8,892 nt of DNA from Erysipelotrichia bacterium (GTDB lineage: Bacteria; Bacillota_I; Bacilli_A; Erysipelotrichales; Erysipelotrichaceae), in NCBI GenBank assembly GCA_009916335.1, contig SAAR01000138.1, forward strand, positions 1 to 8,892, read 5' to 3'. Below the pieces are notes generated by a model. It did not search any database, had not been told where the DNA came from, and was given only the letters and a program-made list of their open reading frames with translations. This document shows positions 1 through 4,354 of the stretch, piece by piece. A program made the translations under genes and the position numbers. Position 1 is the first letter of the stretch, and the number at the start of each line of letters is the position of its first letter.

Positions 1-2
1 CT

Positions 3-101
3 GGAGATATGATTGCTAGAAATGCAAATTGGCAAGCAAAAGTTCGTCAGCAGCTTCAACTCCATTTCACCAATGTTCAACGTGGCGTTTGGGCGGTGTG
101 A
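3..101 (+). CDS. 3' end of an unrecognised gene (partial)
   Basis: An open frame enters from the left edge of the window and ends at TGA 99-101, giving the last 32 residues of a protein (GDMIARNANW... ending RGVWAV). The fragment is amphipathic with several Gln and aromatic residues and reads like a genuine C-terminus, but it is too short to assign to a family. Its codon frame differs from that of the open frame that follows. It lies on the same strand as the NrdD-like gene and may be transcribed with it. Confidence is limited because the rest of the gene is outside the window. Confidence 0.4.
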   Translation, partial: GDMIARNANWQAKVRQQLQLHFTNVQRGVWAV

Positions 102-102
102 G

Positions 103-285
103 ATAAGTAATCGTTCACTTTTACACATTAGTAAGCTTGATAGGTTTAAAGCTTTCTTGGTTAGCAAAGGATACCAAATCCTTGAAACAAAAGGATTGCA
201 TGAGGTTCTTCGAGCAAAACATGAATTAGAACAACCACTTATCTTGTATAATAGAGTTCATATATATTCTATCTTGGAGGTTTAC
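103..285 (+). pseudogene. In-frame open stretch before the NrdD-like gene, possible remnant
   Basis: This stretch stays open in the same frame as the downstream NrdD-like gene, so no stop separates them. Its translation (around LDRFKAFLVSKGYQILETKG and a following LxEVLRA-type segment) looks protein-like, unlike a random A/T-rich frame. The only ATG or GTG starts far enough upstream (73 and 82) lie inside the preceding gene and have no convincing ribosome binding site. It could be a decayed small gene whose stop was lost, an N-terminal extension of the 286-459 protein, or chance. I do not recognise the family. Confidence 0.25.
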
Positions 286-459
286 ATGTCAAAAGAAGAT
301 ATCCTAGCCAAATTGGCTGGAAAACGTACACGTTGCATAGTTTACACAAGAGTTATGGGCTACCATAGACCTGTGGAATCTTTCAATGTTGGAAAATTAG
401 GTGAACATAAAGAGCGGGTTCAATTTGAAGAGAACACTTGCTCACATAAATGTTCTTAA
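286..459 (+). CDS. nrdD: NrdD-like stand-alone glycyl-radical domain protein
   Basis: This 57-residue protein resembles only the extreme C-terminus of anaerobic (class III) ribonucleoside-triphosphate reductase. The segment KRTRCIVYTRVMGYHRPVES followed by an NxGKxGEHKERVxF stretch matches the NrdD tail, in which the Gly of the RVxGY motif carries the glycyl radical. Full-length NrdD is about 600-700 residues, so this is either a separately encoded radical or accessory domain or a small relative that inherits the NrdD name in Campylobacterota annotation. The start is chosen because GGAGG (276-280) sits 5 nt before ATG 286, although the frame is open further upstream. The C-terminus adds a CSHKC motif that could bind metal. 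An intrinsic terminator follows directly. The family likeness is fairly sure; the function of the short form is not. Confidence 0.65.
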   Translation: MSKEDILAKLAGKRTRCIVYTRVMGYHRPVESFNVGKLGEHKERVQFEENTCSHKCS

Positions 460-491
460 AAGAAAAAAATAGTTTACACACTGTTTTTTTT

Positions 492-517
492 CGAGAGGCT
501 AGGCCTCTCGTTTTTTT
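492..517 (+). terminator. Rho-independent terminator after the NrdD-like gene
   Basis: A perfect 8-bp stem, CGAGAGGC / GCCTCTCG with a 3-nt TAG loop (492-510), is followed by seven T residues (511-517). The T run on the plus strand makes it a terminator for rightward transcription from the NrdD-like gene. The T run before the stem would be A residues for leftward transcripts, so it is not a canonical terminator for the HU gene. Confidence 0.85.
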
Positions 518-523
518 ATCCAC

Positions 524-805
524 TTATTTTGCGGAAGCAACGGAATCTTTCAGGGCTTTCCCCACCTTAAATTTCACAGCTTTTGTTGCTGCTACATCAA
601 TCGTTTTATCTGTTCCAGGTACTCTTGCTTTTCTTGCAGCTCTTGTTGCTGTACTAAATGTACCAAAACCAATAAAACTTACTTCTTTTCCCGCAACAAG
701 GGCGTCAGTGATTGCTTCAAGTGCTGTATCAACGACTTTTTGAGTGTCTTTTTTAGAGAGACCCGATTTCTCTGAAACCGCTTGAATAAATTCTGCTTTT
801 TTCAT
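524..805 (-). CDS. hup: HU family DNA-binding protein
   Basis: This 93-residue protein has the full length and sequence pattern of HU/IHF-family nucleoid proteins. It shows the N-terminal MKKAEFIQAVSEKSGLSKKD helical segment, the GKEVSFIGFGTF core, and the basic beta-arm, which here carries RVPGTDKTIDV in place of the usual RNPQTG. HU dimers bend and compact DNA and assist replication, recombination and transcription. Translation starts at ATG 803-805 behind AAGGA (811-815). That ribosome binding site overlaps the stop codon of the upstream 50-residue gene, so the two are probably cotranscribed. It lies between the integrase and the NrdD-like gene and may be a resident chromosomal gene. The altered RxP arm motif may affect DNA bending. 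Confidence 0.93.
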   Translation of the reverse strand: MKKAEFIQAVSEKSGLSKKDTQKVVDTALEAITDALVAGKEVSFIGFGTFSTATRAARKARVPGTDKTIDVAATKAVKFKVGKALKDSVASAK

Positions 806-813
806 TTTTTTCC

Positions 814-966
814 TTATTGATTATTTGCTAATAGATAGTTAGCAAATGCCACGCCAATAATATTTCTATTTTCAGACATTGTAACAATATTGTTTTGAAT
901 ATTGACATACTCACTCGCTGAAAGTAAGCCAGCTAAGGCAACTAATGTGAACACAATTTTCTTCAT
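814..966 (-). CDS. Small exported protein, 50 aa
   Basis: A 50-residue open frame starts at ATG 964-966 with an excellent ribosome binding site (AAGGAG, complement of 973-978) and ends at TAA (814-816). The N-terminus MKKIVFTLVALAGLLSASEY is a classic Sec signal peptide: two Lys, a hydrophobic core, and a likely signal peptidase I site after the LSA stretch. That leaves a mature peptide of about 30 residues rich in Asn and Ile. No Cys, heme motif or recognised domain is present. Its stop codon overlaps the HU ribosome binding site, which points to one transcript. The function is unknown; a periplasmic peptide is the simplest reading. Confidence 0.7.
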   Translation of the reverse strand: MKKIVFTLVALAGLLSASEYVNIQNNIVTMSENRNIIGVAFANYLLANNQ

Positions 967-995
967 AAAAAACTCCTTTGTAAAATGTATGTAGC

Positions 996-1001
996 ATTGT
1001 A
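996..1001 (-). promoter_or_regulatory. Possible -10 element for the exported-protein/HU operon
   Basis: On the minus strand TACAAT lies about 30 nt before the start codon of the 50-residue gene, at a suitable distance for a short leader. No good -35 is visible, but Campylobacterota promoters often lack one. The integrase gene ends just upstream (1030), so a separate promoter would be expected here. Confidence 0.3.
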
Positions 1002-1029
1002 GTGAAAATTCATATTTTTTTTAAAAAAA

Positions 1030-1983
1030 TTACTGTTTTGAAATATTTTTTGTGCACATTGTGCTAATGTACCCCCTTTTAACATCTTCTTGACGTGGAT
1101 TTGCGTAAATCATTGTAGTCCTGATATCACCATGTCCTAAAAGCCCCTGTAAGTGTAAAATATTGCCTCCTTGTTCGTTGGAATAATTGTTAGCAAATGT
1201 ATGTCTTAATTTATGTGCACCAATGGGCTTAATGTGCGCCCTGCTACATAAGGCTCTTAACATTTTATCGACATTCTGTCTAGGAATAATTTTTCCATTC
1301 TTGCTAGTACAAATGAGTTCATCCTCTTTTCTGTTCAAAAGAAGTTCTGAAAGCTCATCTTCAATCAAATCTTTTTGAATGTAAGCTATTCTCTCTTTGT
1401 CTCCTTTCCCTGTTACCTTAAAACTATACACATCTTCATTCTCGCTTATGATACTTTTATATTTTAATTGTAATACCTCTGAAATTCTCAATCCTGCAAA
1501 AATCATCAATTTTAAAATCAACGAATCTCTAAAAGAGACATAATCATTTTTATTAAACATTTTGTTCTCGATGGCACTAAGTAAAGATTTCTTTGAATTT
1601 TCATCAAGACTGGGCGGAGCTTTTTTTTCGACCTTAAATTTTACACCTTTAAACAATTTTGTAAAATCAAGTAAGTTGTCGCCTTCTGTCTCAATAAATG
1701 TGAAAAATGTTTTTAAGTGGGCTACAACAACTTTTTTTGTGCCTGATTTCAAATTACCCTGTCTGTTCAACAAATTCTCTTTATAATCAAAAAAATCATA
1801 TATTGCAGATGGTTTTAAGGTTTCTATCTTAATTTCATGTTCAACACTAGATAAATAAGAAATAAATTGATTTATTGTGTTTTTATAACTTTTTATAGTA
1901 TTTTCTGATTTATTTTCATGTTTTAGTTTATTTTCATATTTTTTTAAAAAAAGCAATAAAGTATCACATAATTTCTCGTTCAT
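1030..1983 (-). CDS. Tyrosine recombinase / integrase, XerH-like
   Basis: A 317-residue site-specific recombinase of the phage-integrase fold. The N-terminal SAM-like core-binding domain spans about residues 8-110 (SENTIKSYKNTINQFISYL). The catalytic domain carries the complete set of active-site residues: Arg166 (GLRISEV), Lys193 (TGKGDKER), His257 and Arg260 (GAHKLRH), His284 (LLGHGDI) and nucleophile Tyr293 (MIYAN). The sequence resembles Campylobacterota Xer-type enzymes, but it is probably the integrase of a genomic island or conjugative element given the accessory genes beside it. The start ATG 1981-1983 has AAGG 5 nt upstream (complement of 1989-1992). A near-consensus promoter sits about 120 nt before it, divergent from the cas-containing operon. 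The family call is firm; the element type is inferred. Confidence 0.93.
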   Translation of the reverse strand: MNEKLCDTLLLFLKKYENKLKHENKSENTIKSYKNTINQFISYLSSVEHEIKIETLKPSAIYDFFDYKENLLNRQGNLKSGTKKVVVAHLKTFFTFIETEGDNLLDFTKLFKGVKFKVEKKAPPSLDENSKKSLLSAIENKMFNKNDYVSFRDSLILKLMIFAGLRISEVLQLKYKSIISENEDVYSFKVTGKGDKERIAYIQKDLIEDELSELLLNRKEDELICTSKNGKIIPRQNVDKMLRALCSRAHIKPIGAHKLRHTFANNYSNEQGGNILHLQGLLGHGDIRTTMIYANPRQEDVKRGYISTMCTKNISKQ

Positions 1984-2023
1984 TTTTACCTTCTTAGACA
2001 GTGTATTTTTTTCAAAACAAATA

Positions 2024-2054
2024 AATACTTCATTATATTACATAATGTAGTATT
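2024..2054. repeat. 31-bp imperfect inverted repeat in the integrase leader
   Basis: The arms AATACTTCATTAT (2024-2036) and ATAATGTAGTATT (2042-2054) are complementary at 12 of 13 positions around a 5-bp ATTAC centre. This geometry suits either a dimeric repressor operator or a tyrosine-recombinase core site. It lies in the untranslated leader of the integrase gene. The left arm also recurs exactly as an inverted copy inside the integrase promoter, which favours an operator. Confidence 0.6.
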
Positions 2055-2108
2055 GCTAAAATCATTTATTACAGTGTAACAACAAGCCTTATTTTAAAAA
2101 GCTCCTAA

Positions 2109-2137
2109 ATTTTAACAAATGTAATGAAGTATGTCAA
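2109..2137 (-). promoter_or_regulatory. Near-consensus integrase promoter
   Basis: Read on the minus strand, TTGACA (2132-2137) is separated by exactly 17 bp from TAAAAT (2109-2114), which is preceded by TG one base away (TGTTAAAAT, an extended -10). This would start transcription about 120 nt before the integrase start codon. The spacer contains an exact copy of the ATACTTCATTA half-site (2122-2132), so a protein bound there would block RNA polymerase. Confidence 0.7.
2122..2132 (-). repeat. Half-site ATACTTCATTA within the integrase promoter
   Basis: This 11-bp sequence is identical to the one at 2025-2035 but inverted, about 86 bp away, and a degenerate third copy sits at 2043-2053. Placement between the -35 and -10 elements is typical of a repressor site. 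Confidence 0.5.
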
Positions 2138-2204
2138 TAGTTTTTATATTATAATTTATCATTTTTTACAAAATATAATAAATTATTGCTTTATTTTAAA
2201 AAAA

Positions 2205-2213
2205 TGCTATAAT
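2205..2213 (+). promoter_or_regulatory. Extended -10 promoter for the cas-containing operon
   Basis: TGCTATAAT is a perfect extended -10 (TGn plus TATAAT), preceded by alternating A/T tracts (2150-2204) typical of Campylobacterota promoters, with no strong -35. Transcription would start near 2220, about 25 nt before the first gene at 2246. It is the only clear rightward promoter seen before the array. Confidence 0.65.
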
Positions 2214-2245
2214 TGTCAAAATAAATTCAACTTTGGAGAATAATA

Positions 2246-2464
2246 ATGGAAAACTTGGAAAGAAATTTTACAGAAGAAAAAAACGCTGAATTTTTACGAA
2301 TCGCAATTAATAATGATGTAATGAAAAAAATTCAAGTTATAGCATCTATTAAGGATATTAATGGGAAAAAACAAGAAGTCACCTCACAAATAGTTGAAAT
2401 GGCTGTTAATTTTTTATACAAAGAAAAAATTGTCAAAGAGCTTCAAAGTCTCGGAGAAAACTAA
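2246..2464 (+). CDS. Small ribbon-helix-helix-like protein, 72 aa
   Basis: GGAG (2235-2238) lies 7 nt before ATG 2246. The 72-residue product has a layout that could fit a ribbon-helix-helix (CopG/Arc-type) DNA-binding fold: a short strand FLRIAIN (about 16-22), helix NDVMKKIQVIASIKD (23-37), a turn with GKKQEVTS, and a second helix QIVEMAVNFLYKEKI (48-62). RHH proteins bind DNA as dimers and often repress their own promoters. It is the first gene of the operon and is divergent from the integrase, the usual place for a local regulator. Repeated half-sites lie just upstream. This is fold recognition by eye; a non-DNA-binding helical protein is possible. Confidence 0.55.
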   Translation: MENLERNFTEEKNAEFLRIAINNDVMKKIQVIASIKDINGKKQEVTSQIVEMAVNFLYKEKIVKELQSLGEN

Positions 2465-2589
2465 TGGAAAAGAAAGAAACAAAATTTATTTATTATATTG
2501 TACTTTTCTTTGTGTGTATTGCCTTTTTTGTAGGTTTTTCATATATTATCGCTTCATCAATTATTTTTGGCTCTCTGCCAATTATGTAA
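2464..2589 (+). CDS. Small single-pass membrane protein, 41 aa
   Basis: The ATG at 2464-2466 overlaps the previous stop codon by one base (TAATG), with GGAG at 2453-2456 in range, so translation is probably coupled. The 41-residue product begins with charged MEKKETK and continues into one long hydrophobic segment (FIYYIVLFFVCIAFFVGFSY and beyond), predicted as an inner-membrane helix with a short tail ending LPIM. There is no recognised family. A longer open stretch in another frame (2394-2603) overlaps it but has no ribosome binding site. Tight coupling supports this reading. Confidence 0.55.
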   Translation: MEKKETKFIYYIVLFFVCIAFFVGFSYIIASSIIFGSLPIM

Positions 2590-2599
2590 GGCTCAATGA

Positions 2600-3430
2600 A
2601 TGAATTTTATTTCTGCTAAAAAAAATTTCAATATTGACTCTAATCAATTTAGAATTTCAAGAACAGATTTTGTGAACAGTAAGTGTAACGCCTTTTTTAA
2701 ATGGTTTACTACTGATACTCAGATATGTTCACTTGGAATAAGTATTGCAAAGAACCTTATCAAACAAGAATCTCTTCATGGAAGAGAAATAAGGGTTGAT
2801 TTAACGCTTGAATATATGCAATATTCCCTTTTTGTTATTTTTACCAAAAAATCTGATACATTTTTCGATATTAAAATCACCAATTTTATTAAAACATCCA
2901 AAGCAGACACCCTTGAAATCCAATATCCCCATATGGTACTCCATGATTATTCATATGCTTACAAATTAGTTCCTAGGGGGACTTCTCATTTTCATTGTGT
3001 TTCTAATCTTGAAGCGTTTAAATATAAAGTTTATTTTTCAGGACATTTAATTTTTAAAAAAGAACCTTTTTTTAATAAATACAATTTTCAAAAACTATCA
3101 AGTGATATATTAAAATATTTGCTCGAAACAGACCTTGCACCTGTATTATCTGATGGAACCCCTTTACATGTAATAGTACAACCAAATGTAGTAAATGAAA
3201 CGGTGAATCATAGATTACATGTAACATGTTCACTGTGGTACAACGAAAAAGAGGAGGGGGAAAATAAATACTATTTTTTAGTGGACAATGTTCATTATCT
3301 TTCTTTCTCTAATATCCGAAAAAATGCTTTTAAAATTGACAAGGTTTTTGAGCTGTCTAGCTTAAAGGTTATAAATAAAAAAGATAAACCATCAGGATTA
3401 AAAATTATTAAGAAAGGAAATAGTAAATAA
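2600..3430 (+). CDS. Unrecognised 276-aa protein
   Basis: The open frame starts at ATG 2600, 8 nt after AAGG (2588-2591), which overlaps the stop of the preceding small gene. The product is soluble-looking, with no signal peptide or membrane helix, and is rich in Phe, Lys, Asn and Ile. Much of it alternates hydrophobic residues as in beta-strands (YSLFVIFTKK, FDIKITNF, KYKVYFSGHLIF, YYFLVDNVHYLSF). The C-terminus is strongly basic (KVINKKDKPSGLKIIKKGNS). I see no catalytic motif and do not recognise a family. It is the largest unknown in the operon and one of the more likely places for a system-specific function. A start at ATG 2596 is out of frame. Confidence 0.75.
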   Translation: MNFISAKKNFNIDSNQFRISRTDFVNSKCNAFFKWFTTDTQICSLGISIAKNLIKQESLHGREIRVDLTLEYMQYSLFVIFTKKSDTFFDIKITNFIKTSKADTLEIQYPHMVLHDYSYAYKLVPRGTSHFHCVSNLEAFKYKVYFSGHLIFKKEPFFNKYNFQKLSSDILKYLLETDLAPVLSDGTPLHVIVQPNVVNETVNHRLHVTCSLWYNEKEEGENKYYFLVDNVHYLSFSNIRKNAFKIDKVFELSSLKVINKKDKPSGLKIIKKGNSK

Positions 3431-3504
3431 TGAAAAAACGTCCAACAAAGCAAATGGCAGCACAATTATCAAATAATACACAAACTTTCAGTTTGAATAT
3501 ATAA
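3430..3504 (+). CDS. Possible 24-aa basic peptide
   Basis: ATG 3430-3432 overlaps the preceding stop (TAATG) and has AAGGA at 3414-3418, 11 nt upstream. It encodes 24 residues: a basic start (MKKRPTKQMAAQL) and a polar tail ending FSLNI. The start-stop overlap matches the other junctions in this operon, and without it there would be a gap of nearly 90 nt. It is too short for statistical support. A small inverted repeat (CAAACT-TTC-AGTTTG, 3481-3495) lies near its end. Confidence 0.35.
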   Translation: MKKRPTKQMAAQLSNNTQTFSLNI

Positions 3505-3518
3505 TGAAGGGGACCTAG

Positions 3519-3683
3519 ATGAAGATGAATTTTGCAGTAGATTTTTTATACAGTAAATACTACATGTTTTTAACATTGCTATTATTGTTTCCTGTGCCTG
3601 CAATATTATTGAAGTTTTATTTTTTTACATCAGCTCAATTTTGCCTTACCGCAGGAATTTTTTCACCGATAAAAAAGAAATAG
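3519..3683 (+). CDS. Small membrane protein, 54 aa
   Basis: A strong ribosome binding site AAGGGGA (3507-3513) precedes ATG 3519. The 54-residue product has a hydrophobic segment around residues 15-42 (YMFLTLLLLFPVPAILLKFY then FFTSAQF), likely one or two membrane helices, and a basic end (IKKK) expected on the cytoplasmic side. No family is recognised. It ends 3 nt before the next start codon. It is the second tiny membrane protein in this operon; together with the cytochrome this gives three membrane-associated products upstream of cas9. Confidence 0.6.
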   Translation: MKMNFAVDFLYSKYYMFLTLLLLFPVPAILLKFYFFTSAQFCLTAGIFSPIKKK

Positions 3684-3686
3684 AAG

Positions 3687-3953
3687 ATGTTTAAATTTTT
3701 TGAAATTTTAGATAGCAAACTTTGTAAAAGCAACCCCGATGCTCTTATCGTTTTTGGCGATCAAAAAGATGAGTATGAGATTGTTAAAAGTAAGTTGATT
3801 TATCTCTGGAATGAGCACCTAAATGGTAAAACTATTATTCTCCCTGTTTCAAAAATTTGCTCTGGTCTTGCCAATATTCAACTTCATTCACCTAAAATTA
3901 ACCAATTGATTTGCCGTTTTTATGCTTCTGCAAACAACAATAAGGGCCAATGA
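3687..3953 (+). CDS. Unrecognised 88-aa protein with VFGD and GLA motifs
   Basis: ATG 3687 follows the previous stop by 3 nt; the ribosome binding site is weak (AGAAG just before). The 88-residue product is soluble-looking. The early NPDALIVFGDQ and the later IILPVSKICSGLANIQLHSP segments faintly recall small alpha/beta domains in phage and plasmid proteins that read DxxxVFGDN near the start and P...GxGLAxLxxxAP near the end. The central region seen in those proteins would be missing here. That resemblance is from memory and weak. The TGA stop overlaps the cytochrome gene start (ATGA), so the two are translationally coupled. Confidence 0.6.
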   Translation: MFKFFEILDSKLCKSNPDALIVFGDQKDEYEIVKSKLIYLWNEHLNGKTIILPVSKICSGLANIQLHSPKINQLICRFYASANNNKGQ

Positions 3954-4354
3954 TGTTTACAGAAGATAACTACGAAATTTTAAAAAAACACTTTCTTGTT
4001 TTATTTATTGTTGTCTCGTGCTGTTTTTCCATAGTGTTATTCCAAAATATCACAAAAAAACAAGAGGCAAAAACTCTTTTTTTAGAAAAATGTTCTCGTT
4101 GTCACGGCGAGCATGGTGAAAAAGTTGCATTTGGAAGGACTCGTATTATTAGAGACATGAAGCATGATGAGTTTTTATTAGCAATCAATGGCTACAAGAA
4201 CAAGACATATGGCGGGCAACTTAAATACTTCATGGCTCATTTTGTAGAAAAATTAGAAGAGGAGCAAATTGAGCTAATTATGAATTATCTTGAAACTAAA
4301 ATAAGGAAATATTATGAAAGAAAGAATTTTAGGTTTAGACATTACAAAAAATAG
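3950..4354 (+). CDS. Membrane-anchored mono-heme c-type cytochrome
   Basis: The 134-residue product has an N-terminal membrane anchor (about residues 14-31, FLVLFIVVSCCFSIVLF) and then a class I cytochrome c-like domain in the periplasm. The heme-attachment motif is CSRCH (Cys48, Cys51, His52) in the context EKCSRCHGEHG. Met95 (LKYFMAHF) is a plausible sixth ligand, followed by a terminal helix (EEQIELIMNYLETKI). Such proteins shuttle electrons at the inner membrane. ATG 3950 and 3953 are both possible; AAGGG (3942-3946) is better spaced for 3953. The gene overlaps the preceding gene by 4 nt and cas9 by 41 nt, so its last 14 codons and stop lie in DNA that also encodes the Cas9 N-terminus. 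A cytochrome coupled to cas9 is not a known arrangement to me. Confidence 0.8.
   Translation: MMFTEDNYEILKKHFLVLFIVVSCCFSIVLFQNITKKQEAKTLFLEKCSRCHGEHGEKVAFGRTRIIRDMKHDEFLLAINGYKNKTYGGQLKYFMAHFVEKLEEEQIELIMNYLETKIRKYYERKNFRFRHYKK

Noticed and set aside
27..43. AATTGGCAAG could pair over 10 bases with the repeat (CTTGCCAGTT), a possible anti-repeat
   Set aside because: It lies in the coding end of a partial gene far from the cas genes and on the other side of the integrase. The match stops at 10 bases with one wobble and no tracr-like hairpins follow.
450..743. Plus-strand open frame opposite HU
   Set aside because: It is the antisense shadow of the HU gene and crosses the terminator at 492-517.
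990..1010. TGTAGT-containing stretch similar to part of the 2024-2054 inverted repeat, as an att site
   Set aside because: The shared sequence is only about six bases and A/T-rich, too little to call a direct repeat.
2394..2603. 69-codon plus-strand frame rich in Tyr, Phe and Cys
   Set aside because: It overlaps the end of the 72-aa gene and the whole 41-aa gene in another frame with no ribosome binding site. The 41-aa reading has a coupled start and a tidy membrane helix.
3481..3495. CAAACT-TTC-AGTTTG as a terminator in the operon
   Set aside because: A 6-bp A/T-rich stem with no T run after it, and good coupling continues downstream.
3864..3885. CTTGCCA match to the repeat inside the 88-aa gene, a possible minus-strand tracrRNA
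   Set aside because: Only seven contiguous bases match, inside a coding gene; this is chance level.
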